Source: Oscillospiraceae bacterium | Lineage (GTDB): Bacteria > Bacillota > Clostridia > Oscillospirales > Oscillospiraceae | Reading direction: 5' to 3' | Assembly: GCA_017861365.1 (NCBI GenBank) | Contig: JAGFXR010000003.1 | Coordinates: 1 to 64,000, forward strand | DNA: 64,000 bases | Shown: positions 9,431 through 18,758 of the stretch, piece by piece | Position numbering within the stretch: position 1 is the stretch's first letter | How the letters are laid out: each line of letters starts with the position of its first letter | Notes under the pieces: model-generated | What the model saw: only the letters and a program-made list of their open reading frames with translations | What the model was told of the DNA's origin: nothing | Database searches by the model: none | Made by a program: the position numbers and the translations under genes

Positions 9431-10609
9431 ATGGAAATCAACGGCGTTGAAATCAACGAAAGAGTTACCTATCAACAGCTGCCCCTCTCCCAAGAGCTGC
9501 GGAAGGCAATTGAACGGAAAGGGTTTACAGAGACCACACCGATACAGGCTGGCGCCATTCCACCCCTTCTGGAGTGGAAGGACGTCATCGCCAAGGCACC
9601 CACAGGCACCGGAAAAACGCTGGCCTTCGGCGTTCCCATCACTGAGCATGTCAGTCCGGAGGCTTCGGAGGTGCAGGCACTGATTCTCGCCCCCACCCGG
9701 GAGCTGGCCATTCAGATTACCGACGAGCTGCGGGATCTTTATGCCTTTAAAGAAGGGGTGCGCTCTGTTTGCCTCTATGGGGGACAACCCATCGACCGGC
9801 AGATTCTTCAGCTCAAAAAGAAGCCTCAGATTGTCGTTGCCACGCCGGGACGGCTGATGGATCATATGAAGCGCCGCACCGTCCGGCTGGATAAGGTGGA
9901 AACCGTGGTGCTGGACGAGGCCGACCGGATGCTGGACATGGGATTCGTCCATGACGTCACCCAGATTTTAAATAAAATGCCGAACCGCAGAAACCTGGGG
10001 ATGTTTTCCGCTACCATCTCCCGGGAGGTGATGGATATCTCCTGGGTATACCAGCGCGATCCCGTGGAAATCACGGTGCGGCCCGTGGAGGAAAACAAAC
10101 CTGACATCCAGCAAATCCGCATTGACCTGGATTCCCGCAACAGCAAGGTGGACACCATAGACGCGCTGCTGAAGGCGGGCGGCTATGACCGTGCCATCGC
10201 ATTCTGCAATACCAAAAATATGACCGACCGGCTGACCGGCCTGTTAAAGATGCGGGGTTACAGCGCGGAGCCTATTCACGGCGACATACAGCAGCGGGTG
10301 CGCGAGAAAACCCTGGACCGATTCAAGGCGGGCGAGGTGAATATCCTGGTCGCCACAGATGTTGCCGCCAGAGGTCTGGATATTGACGATGTAGACGCGG
10401 TGTTTAACTATGACGTTCCCGATGAGCAGGAATATTATGTCCACCGTATCGGGCGGACGGGCCGGGCAAAAAAGCACGGCGTGGCTTATTCCCTGGTATC
10501 TAACATCACCGAGGGCATCCGGATGGACGATATCGCCCGGAACACCAGGGCGGATATGGTGAAGCTCCGGTATGATCAGGACGGCTGTCTGCTGCCCTGC
10601 GAAAAATAA
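9431..10609 (+). CDS. DEAD-box ATP-dependent RNA helicase (short core form)
   Basis: RNA helicase with essentially only the two RecA-like core domains, 392 residues. Q motif GFTETTPIQ is at residues 31-39 and Walker A APTGTGKT at 56-63. Further motifs are PTRELA, TPGRLMDHM, DEAD in VLDEADRMLDMGF, FSATISREV, the domain-2 block ATDVAARGLDI, and HRIGRTGR. ATG start at 9431 with AGAAAGGA upstream; the frame is open further upstream but without a better site. Unlike CshA or DeaD it lacks a long basic C-terminal tail, so the RNA target is not predictable. It is single-gene between two terminators. Confidence 0.95.
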   Translation: MEINGVEINERVTYQQLPLSQELRKAIERKGFTETTPIQAGAIPPLLEWKDVIAKAPTGTGKTLAFGVPITEHVSPEASEVQALILAPTRELAIQITDELRDLYAFKEGVRSVCLYGGQPIDRQILQLKKKPQIVVATPGRLMDHMKRRTVRLDKVETVVLDEADRMLDMGFVHDVTQILNKMPNRRNLGMFSATISREVMDISWVYQRDPVEITVRPVEENKPDIQQIRIDLDSRNSKVDTIDALLKAGGYDRAIAFCNTKNMTDRLTGLLKMRGYSAEPIHGDIQQRVREKTLDRFKAGEVNILVATDVAARGLDIDDVDAVFNYDVPDEQEYYVHRIGRTGRAKKHGVAYSLVSNITEGIRMDDIARNTRADMVKLRYDQDGCLLPCEK

Positions 10610-10629
10610 TGGCATAAAGTGCCCAGAGG

Positions 10630-10672
10630 CACCTCGGCATCTCCGCGTTTCAGGCGGGCCGGGGTGTTTTTT
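10630..10672 (+). terminator. Terminator after the DEAD-box helicase
   Basis: Stem CACCTCGGC (10630-10638) with GCCGGGGTG (10658-10666), one G-T pair, followed by TTTTTT (10667-10672). Confidence 0.75.
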
Positions 10673-10772
10673 GAAACAATCGCTCCTCCCTTCAGCACCG
10701 CCCGGGGCGGAAGTTTCGCATTGGATCAGGCAGAGCTGCCTGGGGTTTTGCAATCCCGGGCGTGACTTGTCC

Positions 10773-10801
10773 TTGCGTTACATTTCGCGCCGTGGTAAAA
10801 T
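10773..10801 (+). promoter_or_regulatory. Promoter of the DUF2156-GNAT pair
   Basis: TTGCGT (10773-10778), a 17-base spacer and TAAAAT (10796-10801). A 16-base palindrome (CAGGCAGAGCTGCCTG, 10727-10742) lies 30 bases upstream, role unknown. Confidence 0.55.
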
Positions 10802-10839
10802 AGATCCACCAATTACAGTTTGAATAGAGGCAACAGAGA

Positions 10840-11757
10840 ATGATAGACTTCAAAACGCCTGAACCCTCCGACCGTTCTTGGGTCAACGACTGTCTGGAAC
10901 GAGCGAAGGAGCGGGGCTGTGAATATAATTTCATCAATTTAGTTGCGTGGCAGCAGGAATACAAGCAGGTTTGCGCTCAGGTAGATGGCTTTTTTGTTGA
11001 ACGGCTGTGCGGAAGCCTTGGCGGCTCTTATCTGTTTCCCGTGGGGGGAACGGATTTGGAGGGAGTGGTCGGCAAACTGACCGAGGATGCAAACGCGCAG
11101 GGCCAGCCCCTGCGCCTGATCTGTGTCACCCCAGACCACATCAAGGAGCTGGAGGCGCGGTTTCCCGGGGAGTTTGAGTACACCACGGATCGCTTCGGGT
11201 TCGACTATCTCTATGAGATTGACCGGCTTGCCGATTTAAATGGGAAAAAGCTGCACGCAAAGCGCAATCACATCAACAGCTTTCAGCAGGAGTATCCCGA
11301 CTGGACGTTTGAGCTCATCACGCCTGAAAACCTGCCGGAGTGTATGGAAATGGACGAACAGTGGTACCGGCTGAACCGGGGATACGACGGTGACGAGACA
11401 CTGGGCGCGGAGGGCATCGCGCTGCGCACCGCGATGCAGCATTACTATGAGCTGGGGCTGGACGGCGGCTTGCTTCGGGCGGGCGGCAGGGTGGTCGCCT
11501 TTACCGTCGGGTCGGCTATGTTTGGCGACACGTATGACGTTCACTTTGAAAAGGCGTTCAGTGACGTCCGCGGCGCTTACGCCATGATCAATCGGGAATT
11601 TGTCCGATGGATCCGGGAACACTATCCTCAGGTGCGCTATATCAACCGGGAGGACGACATGGGTGTGGAGGGACTGCGAAAGGCAAAGGAATCCTACTAT
11701 CCCGATCTGATGGTGGAAAAGCACAGCGCGATCCGGAAAAGTGAGGGACTCAAATGA
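10840..11757 (+). CDS. DUF2156 (phosphatidylglycerol lysyltransferase-like) domain protein
   Basis: A 305-residue soluble protein of the DUF2156 family, which has a double GNAT fold related to the aminoacyl-transferase domain of MprF. Recognisable blocks are KKLHAKRNHINSFQQEYP (about residues 135-152), EMDEQWYRLNRGYD, a central FTVGSAMFGDTYDVHFEKA and the C-terminal YINREDDMGVEGLRKAKESY. No membrane segments are seen, unlike full MprF. It is translationally coupled (ATGA) to the GNAT gene that follows, a pairing common in Clostridia. The acceptor substrate is unknown. Confidence 0.85.
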   Translation: MIDFKTPEPSDRSWVNDCLERAKERGCEYNFINLVAWQQEYKQVCAQVDGFFVERLCGSLGGSYLFPVGGTDLEGVVGKLTEDANAQGQPLRLICVTPDHIKELEARFPGEFEYTTDRFGFDYLYEIDRLADLNGKKLHAKRNHINSFQQEYPDWTFELITPENLPECMEMDEQWYRLNRGYDGDETLGAEGIALRTAMQHYYELGLDGGLLRAGGRVVAFTVGSAMFGDTYDVHFEKAFSDVRGAYAMINREFVRWIREHYPQVRYINREDDMGVEGLRKAKESYYPDLMVEKHSAIRKSEGLK

Positions 11758-12608
11758 TTCAGATACGGCAGGCGCAAAAAGAGGACTATCCGCGGATGAA
11801 AGAGCTCTGGCAGCTTGCCTTTGGGGACAGCTCCGCCTTTATTGACGGTTTTTTTAACCGCGTCAATGGGGAGGAGCTGTTTCTCCTTTTGGAGGCCGAT
11901 GCGCTTTGCAGTATGATGACGCTCATCCCGCACCAGATTGTCACGACTGATGGGCAGCGCTGGAACAGTGGATATGTCTATGGGCTGGCAACCCGGCCGG
12001 AGGCACGGGGAAAGGGCAGCGCATCCATGCTGCTGCGCTACGCGGATACTCAGCTTTCCCGCCGTGGCTGCGCCTGCATTACCACGGTTCCGGCTTCTCC
12101 GGAGCTGTTTCCCTTTTTTCAAGCGTCGGGATACGAGCCTGCATTTTTTCAAACAGAACGAGAGTTTTCAGCGCCTTCTGAGCTGCCCACCGCCCGCTGG
12201 GAGGCGCTACCCCCAGAGGTTTATGCCGAAAAACGGGAACGCTTTTTGCAGGGAATGTACAGCTATGGCTCCTGCCGGGGAGAATTGGCGGCTCTGCAGC
12301 ATTGGATGAGCTTGCTCTCCGGCGGGAATCTTTATGAATTGACTGCTGAGAGCGGCAGTGCCATCGCTGCGGTGGAGTTGCTTTCTGACGGTACCGCCCT
12401 GGCAAAGGAGCTGCTTTCTGACCAAGATGGTTCCGCTGCCTGTGACTTGCTGGCCGGGGCTGTCCGGGCGCCCCGGTACCGGGCGCGTCTGGTACCGGCG
12501 GACGAAGCCGAGAGCCAGTCCTTTGCGTTTGTAAAATACTATTTTGACCCGCTCCGGCGCATATTAAAAGACAGTCGGCCGCTATATTTCGGGCTCGGCT
12601 TGGACTGA
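11754..12608 (+). CDS. GNAT-family N-acetyltransferase (two-domain, Eis-like)
   Basis: A 284-residue acetyltransferase. The acetyl-CoA-binding motif is GLATRPEARGKGSAS (about residues 77-91), typical of the R-G-x-G/A pyrophosphate loop. The region after about residue 150 resembles the second half of Eis-type enzymes rather than a minimal GNAT. Start ATG overlaps the preceding stop (ATGA). The substrate is not predictable. It is the last gene before a 480-base AT-rich spacer, and no strong terminator was seen. Confidence 0.85.
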   Translation: MIQIRQAQKEDYPRMKELWQLAFGDSSAFIDGFFNRVNGEELFLLLEADALCSMMTLIPHQIVTTDGQRWNSGYVYGLATRPEARGKGSASMLLRYADTQLSRRGCACITTVPASPELFPFFQASGYEPAFFQTEREFSAPSELPTARWEALPPEVYAEKRERFLQGMYSYGSCRGELAALQHWMSLLSGGNLYELTAESGSAIAAVELLSDGTALAKELLSDQDGSAACDLLAGAVRAPRYRARLVPADEAESQSFAFVKYYFDPLRRILKDSRPLYFGLGLD

Positions 12609-12963
12609 CGGGCTGCGGAGCGGAATATGGCCTCAAACGGAGCAGGCTGTGAATGGAATCCACCGATGAACCCAGAGGATGACATCTTCGCAACAAATTT
12701 TTTCTGCGTATGAGTAACAATATTTACGGATGCAACAAAAACATTCACTTTTTTTGCCATAAATGGATAAAACGTATATTTATTGCCCTTATTAATTCAA
12801 AAAAATTTTGTCATTACTAACAAAGAAATTGCCAATATTTTGCCTATTGTGCGGGCATAATCGCGCCCTTATGTACTTTCTGGGGAAGAATAGGCTTGTT
12901 TTAAGACTTTGTTAATGTTTTGTCAAACTATACAGTTTTGTTAATTAGCTTATTTATTTTTTG
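12609..12963. other. AT-rich non-coding spacer upstream of the sugar-type ABC operon
   Basis: About 350 bases, very AT-rich from 12,720. It has two copies of TTTGTTAAT (12908-12916 and 12937-12945). The first copy starts an 18-base block (12909-12926) that matches 12 of 14 fixed positions of the clostridial Rex consensus, too weak to call. No gene or terminator was found. Confidence 0.4.
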
Positions 12964-12992
12964 TTGCAATTTTACGTTTTGTGCGATACAAT
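12964..12992 (+). promoter_or_regulatory. Promoter of the ABC transporter operon
   Basis: TTGCAA (12964-12969), a 17-base spacer and TACAAT (12987-12992). The predicted leader is about 90 bases. Confidence 0.6.
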
Positions 12993-13092
12993 GTGAGAAG
13001 TTCTGGTGTCGTTTTATTGACTTTCCAGGCAAAATCACGAAACCATCCTGCTTAGTAAATGCATTGGGGATGGAAAAGAGGAGGTTATCGGA

Positions 13093-14628
13093 TTGGGCGA
13101 ACGGAAAACGTTTATCACGCTGGACGGCATTATCAAGCTGTTTCCCGGCGTAAAAGCGCTTGACGGAGTTTCCTTTGACATCCAGGAGGGGGAAGTACAC
13201 TCTCTCTGTGGTGAAAACGGAGCCGGAAAATCCACCCTCATTAAAGTCATGACGGGCGCGCATCGGCGGGACAGCGGCCATTACCTGATTGACGGAAATG
13301 AAGTCGATTTTCATAACACTCAGGAGGCAATCGCGCTGGGCGTGTCCTGTGTCTATCAGGAGCTGTCCATTGCGCCTCAGCTGGATGTCGCAAAGAACCT
13401 GTTCATCGGAAATCTTCCTATGAACGGACCGCTGGTAGATCATAAAACCCTGTATGCAAAGGCCAAAGAAATATTGGCGGAGCTGGACATGCCCGTTTCC
13501 CCCAAAACGATTGCAGGTGAGTTGTCTGTGGGGCAGCAGCAGATGATCGAAATCGGCCGCGCCCTTACCCGGAACGCCCGCCTGATTATTATGGACGAAC
13601 CGACTTCTTCGCTCTCGGAAAAAGAGGCGGACACGCTGTTTTCCATTATCCGAAAGCTTCAGGCGAAAAATATCGCCATTGTTTATATCAGCCATAAGCT
13701 GGACGAGGTGCTGGAGCTCTCCGACCGCATTACCGTCATCCGCGACGGTAAAAATATCATCAGCATGGACAAGGCCGACTGTACGAAGGAAACTTTGATC
13801 GCCCACATGATCGGCCGTTCGCTGGAGAACCTCTATCAGAAGGAACCCGCCGAGATCGGCAAGCAGGTGCTTGAGGTGAAAAACCTTACCCGCAAGGGCG
13901 TGTTTCAGGATGTGTCCTTCACGCTGAAGGCAGGTGAGATCGTAGGCTTTTTCGGTCTGGTGGGCGCGGGCCGTTCCGAGATCATGCGTGCGATCTTCGG
14001 TGTGGACAAGTATCAGAGCGGCGAAGTGGTTGTCGATGGCAAAAAGCTGCGGGGCGGAAGCCCGGCTCAGTCCATTGCAGCGGGTATCGGTTTCTGCACG
14101 GAGGACCGCAAGCAGGAGGGCCTGGCGCTCCGGCTGTCCATTCTTTTGAATATGACGCTGGTCAAGCTGCCGCTGCTGAGTACCCTGGGAGTCATCAATA
14201 AGCAGAAGCAGCGGGAGGCCGCGGATGAATATATGAAGAGCATTTCCATCAAGGCGCCCTCCGTGACTCAGCTGGTGGGGAACCTCTCCGGCGGAAACCA
14301 GCAGAAGGTGGTGGTCGCCAAGTGGCTGATGATAAATCCCAAGGTTCTCATTGTGGACGAGCCCACCCGGGGAATCGACGTGGGTTCCAAGTCTGAAATT
14401 TACGGTTTGCTGAGCAATCTGGCGAAAAGCGGTATGGCGATTATTGTGGTATCTTCTGAGATTGAAGAAATTATGGGAATTTGCGACGACGTTGTCACCA
14501 TCTGTGAAGGCAGGCTTACCGGCCGCGTGAAGATTACCGAAAGCCTGAGCCGCGAAACGGTTTTGGCCGCCGCGCTCGGTGTGACCGGCGGTATGGCAGA
14601 CACAGACAACGGAGGTGAGGTCGGATGA
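13093..14628 (+). CDS. Sugar-type ABC transporter ATP-binding protein (RbsA/MglA/LsrA family, two NBDs)
   Basis: Fused double nucleotide-binding protein that powers import by the CUT2 class of carbohydrate transporters, 511 residues. First cassette: Walker A GENGAGKSTL (about 39-48), signature LSVGQQQM, Walker B LIIMDEPTSSLSE. Second cassette: degenerate Walker A GLVGAGRSE (about 292-300), signature LSGGNQQKVVVAK, Walker B LIVDEPTRGID. The start is a TTG with GAGGAGG eight bases upstream. The ATGA overlap with the first permease gene shows an operon. The class is clear, but the substrate cannot be read from the ATPase. Confidence 0.93.
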   Translation: MGERKTFITLDGIIKLFPGVKALDGVSFDIQEGEVHSLCGENGAGKSTLIKVMTGAHRRDSGHYLIDGNEVDFHNTQEAIALGVSCVYQELSIAPQLDVAKNLFIGNLPMNGPLVDHKTLYAKAKEILAELDMPVSPKTIAGELSVGQQQMIEIGRALTRNARLIIMDEPTSSLSEKEADTLFSIIRKLQAKNIAIVYISHKLDEVLELSDRITVIRDGKNIISMDKADCTKETLIAHMIGRSLENLYQKEPAEIGKQVLEVKNLTRKGVFQDVSFTLKAGEIVGFFGLVGAGRSEIMRAIFGVDKYQSGEVVVDGKKLRGGSPAQSIAAGIGFCTEDRKQEGLALRLSILLNMTLVKLPLLSTLGVINKQKQREAADEYMKSISIKAPSVTQLVGNLSGGNQQKVVVAKWLMINPKVLIVDEPTRGIDVGSKSEIYGLLSNLAKSGMAIIVVSSEIEEIMGICDDVVTICEGRLTGRVKITESLSRETVLAAALGVTGGMADTDNGGEVG

Positions 14629-15647
14629 TTGAAAAGAATTCCATCAGCGTGGCAAAGGATCCCCGCAGCCCGCTGAAGAAATTTATGGGCATCAGCGGCA
14701 GCGGTGTTTTCATCGCTTTGATTATCTGGATTGTTCTGGTGTGCATCCTGTCGCCGATTGTAAACCCGGCGGGCAACGGATTTAATGTCGCTACCAATAT
14801 CATCAGCGTGTTAAAGCAGCAGACCTATATCGGCATTGTCGCCTGCGCCCTGACGCTGGTGATTATTACGGGTAACATTGACCTCTCCGTGGGTTCGATG
14901 CTGACGCTGACTGCCTGCGTCTGTGCCAGTCTGGTGCAGTATGGGTTTGCCGCGGCGGTGTTCGGGACTATTTTGGTCGGAGCGCTGCTTGGACTGGTCA
15001 ACGGTATTTTGGTCAGCGGCCTGCAGCTGAACTCCTTTATTACTACGCTGGGTACAGGCTCCATTTACGGCTCCTTTGCTATTATTTATTGCAGCGGCGG
15101 CTCCATTGTCCCGCCGTCCCTGGCCGCGTTTGAGTTTCTCGGAAAGGGCAGCGTGGGCATTATTCCGATGCCCGTGATTATTTTAGCGGTTGTGGTTGCC
15201 ATTTTCGCGTTTGTTCTGATGAAGACCGTGTTTGGGCAGCGGCTCTACGTCATCGGCGCAAACCCTGTGGCGGCTCGCTATTCGGGTATTTCAGCCCGCC
15301 GCGACATGGCGCTGACGTATGTATTCACCGGCGCTGCCGTGGGTCTTGCCGCAGTGATTATGGTTGCCAACGTCATGAGTGCCAAACCGCAGGCCGCCTC
15401 CGGCAAGGAAATGGAAATCATTATGGCCGTGGTGCTGGGCGGTACCAGCATTATGGGCGGCAAGGGAACCATTTTGGGTACCGTTCTCGGCTTTGCATTC
15501 ATCGGCTTCCTCGCCAATGGCTCCACAGCGCTGGGCCTGAACCAGTATCTCCAGTGGGTCATTATGGGCATCATTCTCGTGGCGGCGCTCTCTGCCGACA
15601 TTATGAAAGAAAAGGGGGTTGTTCTGCCATGGAAAAAAAGCAAGTGA
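14625..15647 (+). CDS. CUT2-type ABC transporter permease, first copy
   Basis: Membrane subunit of the RbsC/MglC/LsrC family, 340 residues and about 8-10 hydrophobic segments. The family signature VIITGNIDLSVGSMLTL is near residues 80-96, and the cytoplasmic loop contacting the ATPase (TVFGQRLYVIGANPVAARYSG) follows near 205. The GGTSIMGGKGTI motif near 278 is typical. It overlaps the ATPase gene by four bases and the next permease gene by 19 bases. Two different permeases in one operon imply a heterodimeric channel, as in LsrCD. Confidence 0.92.
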   Translation: MIEKNSISVAKDPRSPLKKFMGISGSGVFIALIIWIVLVCILSPIVNPAGNGFNVATNIISVLKQQTYIGIVACALTLVIITGNIDLSVGSMLTLTACVCASLVQYGFAAAVFGTILVGALLGLVNGILVSGLQLNSFITTLGTGSIYGSFAIIYCSGGSIVPPSLAAFEFLGKGSVGIIPMPVIILAVVVAIFAFVLMKTVFGQRLYVIGANPVAARYSGISARRDMALTYVFTGAAVGLAAVIMVANVMSAKPQAASGKEMEIIMAVVLGGTSIMGGKGTILGTVLGFAFIGFLANGSTALGLNQYLQWVIMGIILVAALSADIMKEKGVVLPWKKSK

Positions 15648-16615
15648 CGGCCCTGGGCGGTGTGAACTACCGGAAGCTGCTGGTGGACAACAACTCCGCA
15701 GTCATTCTTCTGATCCTGCTTGTGGTGGGCGTGTTTGGAATTGACAAGTTTATCAAAACGTTCCCCAGCGTTGTGGTGCAGGCCAGCCTTTACGGGCTGC
15801 TTGCCGTGGGACTCGGATTGGTGATGATTACCGGCAATATCGACCTTTCCGTGGGTTATCAGGCCGGACTTGCCGCCGTGGTCACCGTGATGGTGCTAAA
15901 TGCTACCGGCAGTTTGGCGATTGCCGTTGTCGCTGCCCTGGCGGCGGGCGCCCTGTGCGGTGTGCTCAACGGATTTGTTGTCACTCAGATCGGAGTCAGT
16001 CCTCTGATTGCCACCATTGCCACCAACTATATTTTCAAAGGGCTAACTTACGCGAAAACCTCCACCGGCTCCTATTCTCCCACCGACAACAGCCTGAAGG
16101 ACACGCTCAAAGCCCTGTATGATTTCAAGGTGGTGGACGGCAGCAAGTTCATGACGCTCACGGTTTTGATCGTAGCCGTCATTTTTATTCTTCTTTTGTT
16201 TGTGCTCCGCAAGACCCGATATGGAAACAGCGTCTATATCACGGGAGATAATGTTGAGGCCGGTGAGTACGCCGGGATACACACTAAGCGTGTTGCCATG
16301 ATTACCTATATCCTCTGCGGCATTCTGTGTGCGCTGGCAGGTGTGTTTATGGCATCTCGCAGCGGCGGCGCGCAGTACACCCAGGGGGACGGTATGGACG
16401 TGCTCGCGGTTTCCATCTGCGTCATCGGCGGCATTAAGATGACCGGCGGCAAGGGAACCATGGTTCATGTACTCATGGGCTTGTTCATTATGCGCATCAT
16501 CACCAATATCCTCAATCTGGTGCGGGTGGAAGCGACGTATATGGACTTGACCTCCGGAATTCTGCTCATCGCGGTTCTGATCATAGACCGTTTTACCAGC
16601 CGAAAGAAAGCATAG
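15629..16615 (+). CDS. CUT2-type ABC transporter permease, second copy
   Basis: Second permease of the same family, 328 residues, clearly divergent from the first. Family signature VMITGNIDLSVGYQAGL near residue 70, ATPase-contact loop KTRYGNSVYITGDNVEAGEYAG near 196, and GGIKMTGGKGTM near 269. The ATG at 15629 follows AAGGGGG and lies inside the end of the first permease gene, a strong sign of translational coupling. The order ATPase-permease-permease-binding protein matches lsrACDB, but this alone does not show an AI-2 substrate. Confidence 0.92.
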   Translation: MEKKQVTALGGVNYRKLLVDNNSAVILLILLVVGVFGIDKFIKTFPSVVVQASLYGLLAVGLGLVMITGNIDLSVGYQAGLAAVVTVMVLNATGSLAIAVVAALAAGALCGVLNGFVVTQIGVSPLIATIATNYIFKGLTYAKTSTGSYSPTDNSLKDTLKALYDFKVVDGSKFMTLTVLIVAVIFILLLFVLRKTRYGNSVYITGDNVEAGEYAGIHTKRVAMITYILCGILCALAGVFMASRSGGAQYTQGDGMDVLAVSICVIGGIKMTGGKGTMVHVLMGLFIMRIITNILNLVRVEATYMDLTSGILLIAVLIIDRFTSRKKA

Positions 16616-16683
16616 GTATGAACTCCGAAGAAACTTCGGTAGTCATAAAAGAAACTGTATTTGTTGAAAGGTGAGGAATTATT

Positions 16684-17721
16684 ATGAGAAAAAAAAGTCT
16701 ACTGGCGCTGCTGCTGTCTCTTTCGATGATTTTTGCGCTGTCCGCCTGTGGTACCAGTTCTTCCGGCAGCAGCTCCACTGCCAGCGGGGGATCTTCCACA
16801 GCTGAAGGCGACTCTTCCGCCGCTGAAAGCGAAGTACCCTCTGATTTGACCATTGCCTACTCTGCCATTGCCGGCTCCGACCTTGCTCCGTGGACCGGTG
16901 CGATCTGGAACACGCTGCAGAGCGAGTGTGACGAAAAGGGCTGGGATTTCTATCCCCTCTCCGCCGCCGGAAGCGTTGACACCCAGGCTGAGCAGATCGA
17001 AAGCCTGATCGCTCAGGAGCCCGATTACTTCCTTCTCTTCGCCGGTGACGTGAACATGGCGGTTGACTGGGTGAAGGAAATCAGCGAGGCTGGTATTCCT
17101 GTGATCATGGTGGCGCTTGACGTAGCCGAAGAGGGCCAGCAGTATGTGTCGGCCTTTGTGGGACCGGATCAGGAGGCGATGACTCAGAAAGTTGCCCAGA
17201 CCATCATTGACAAGAACGGCGCGGACGCTGGCCTGAATATCGTCTGTATCTCCGGTGTACCCGTTCAGCAGGACTATATTGTCCGCGAAGCAGGCTTCAC
17301 AGAGACGATCAAGGCAAACAGCAATTACACTATTTTGGATACGCAGTATGCCATGTCCAGCCGAGATCAAGCAAAGGCTTATATGGAGCAGTATCTTTCC
17401 ACCTACGGTGATAAAATCGACGTTGTCATGGGCTATGACGACGATCTGACCATGGGCGCCATTCAGGCCATCGACGAGGCTGGAAAGACCGGTGAGATCC
17501 AGGTTTACTCCATCACCGGTCAGAACGAGGCTCTGACCGCCATTTCCGAGGGCAAGCTGGAAATGACCGTTATGAACCGCGCGGATCTCGTGGCAAAGAA
17601 ATCCATCGATGTGGTGGAGGCGCTGGCCAAGGGTGAGACGGTTGAGTACAACCAGCCCACTGAGCTGACCTATATCGACTCCACCAATATTGCCCAGTAT
17701 CTCGGCACCGGCGAGTTCTAA
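16684..17721 (+). CDS. Sugar-type ABC transporter substrate-binding lipoprotein
   Basis: Extracytoplasmic receptor of the Peripla_BP_4 (ribose/galactose-binding) class, 345 residues. A lipoprotein signal peptide ends in the lipobox LSAC (Cys21), followed by a Ser/Gly-rich tether to about residue 50. The ligand-binding fold contains YPLSAAGSVDTQAEQIESL, a hinge region ending in VVMGYDDDLTMGAIQAI, and YSITGQNEALTAI. It closes the operon and is followed by a strong terminator. The binding pocket is not close enough to any known member for me to name the ligand. Confidence 0.92.
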   Translation: MRKKSLLALLLSLSMIFALSACGTSSSGSSSTASGGSSTAEGDSSAAESEVPSDLTIAYSAIAGSDLAPWTGAIWNTLQSECDEKGWDFYPLSAAGSVDTQAEQIESLIAQEPDYFLLFAGDVNMAVDWVKEISEAGIPVIMVALDVAEEGQQYVSAFVGPDQEAMTQKVAQTIIDKNGADAGLNIVCISGVPVQQDYIVREAGFTETIKANSNYTILDTQYAMSSRDQAKAYMEQYLSTYGDKIDVVMGYDDDLTMGAIQAIDEAGKTGEIQVYSITGQNEALTAISEGKLEMTVMNRADLVAKKSIDVVEALAKGETVEYNQPTELTYIDSTNIAQYLGTGEF

Positions 17722-17752
17722 GCCGTTCCGTATTAAACCTGAACCTATTAAG

Positions 17753-17790
17753 AGGAGCTCCGCGCATCGTGCGCGGGGCTCCTATTTTTT
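17753..17790 (+). terminator. Terminator of the ABC transporter operon
   Basis: A 14-base stem with one G-T pair (17753-17766 with 17770-17783), a 3-base loop, and TTTTTT at 17785-17790. Confidence 0.88.
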
Positions 17791-17948
17791 GTCTATTATG
17801 CCAAAATAGCTGGTTTACCTGGCCCACTATGTAGATTTGGGTATACAAATCAGACAGCATGAAATAATAAGAAGTGCAGGTAAATAATTGAAACTATCAT
17901 TTTTTGCTCAAAACGCAAAAAAGGGTTGACGGCAGGAGAACAGCAAGC

Positions 17949-18758
17949 ATGGATGAGAGAGGTTATCTGATTATTATTGGCGGCGCGGAGGACAAGCATG
18001 GGGAAAGTGAAATTTTACGGCAGGCGCCTCAAATGCTGTCCGAGGGAGAACTGCTCACCGTTTTGACAACGGCGACAGAGCATCCAGAGGAAGCGGGAGC
18101 GAATTATGAGCGGACGTTTCGGCGGCTGGGGGTCAGGCGGATTCAGATTCTGCATATTGAAACCCGGTGTGACGCTGAGGAGGAGAGCAACTGTGAGCTC
18201 ATCCGTGCGTCAAAATGTATTTTCATCACCGGCGGCGATCAGCTGCGCATCACCAGTATTTTGGGAGGGACAAGGGCGTACACAGAGCTGAAAAATTGCT
18301 ACGCCAGAGGCGGAATTATCATCGGCACCAGCGCCGGGGCGTCAGTCATGAGCTCCACCATGGTGGTGGAAGGAATGGACAATGAACCCGCCAGAAAATG
18401 CACCCTGAAAATGGCGCCGGGGCTGGGTCTTGTGGGCGGAGTCATCATTGACCAGCACTTTGACCAGCGGGGCAGATTCGGACGGCTGCTCTGCGGAGTG
18501 GCGGAAAATCCCGATGTGTTGGGGATCGGAATTGACGAGGATACCGCAATTAAGCTCTATCCCGACCTGCATTTTGAAATTTTGGGGTCCAACGCTGTGA
18601 CCATCATCGACGGGAGTTCCATTCAAGGTTCCAATGTCTCTGAGTCAAACGCGAATGAAATCCTCGCAATTATGGGTGTGACAGTTCACGCGCTGCCCAA
18701 GGGCTATGGCTTTACTTTATCGGATAGAAAGGTTTTACGATTGAACGATGGAAACTGA
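17949..18758 (+). CDS. cphB: Cyanophycinase (serine peptidase family S51)
   Basis: Intracellular exopeptidase that splits cyanophycin (multi-L-arginyl-poly-L-aspartate) into beta-Asp-Arg dipeptides. 269 residues is the usual length. The nucleophile is Ser128 in GTSAGASVM, the conserved S51 nucleophile elbow; IIIGGAEDK at the N-terminus and FITGGDQLR near 92 are family blocks. The ATG at 17949 has AGGAGA ten bases upstream. The last 11 bases overlap cphA, so degradation and synthesis genes are co-transcribed. A short inverted repeat (GATTTG/CAAATC, 17834-17851) lies upstream and might be an operator. Confidence 0.94.
   Translation: MDERGYLIIIGGAEDKHGESEILRQAPQMLSEGELLTVLTTATEHPEEAGANYERTFRRLGVRRIQILHIETRCDAEEESNCELIRASKCIFITGGDQLRITSILGGTRAYTELKNCYARGGIIIGTSAGASVMSSTMVVEGMDNEPARKCTLKMAPGLGLVGGVIIDQHFDQRGRFGRLLCGVAENPDVLGIGIDEDTAIKLYPDLHFEILGSNAVTIIDGSSIQGSNVSESNANEILAIMGVTVHALPKGYGFTLSDRKVLRLNDGN

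Noticed and set aside
12909-12926. Second Rex-like site upstream of the ABC operon
   Set aside because: Only 12 of 14 positions match, one half-site is broken, and it is more than 60 bases from the promoter in very AT-rich DNA where such matches arise by chance.
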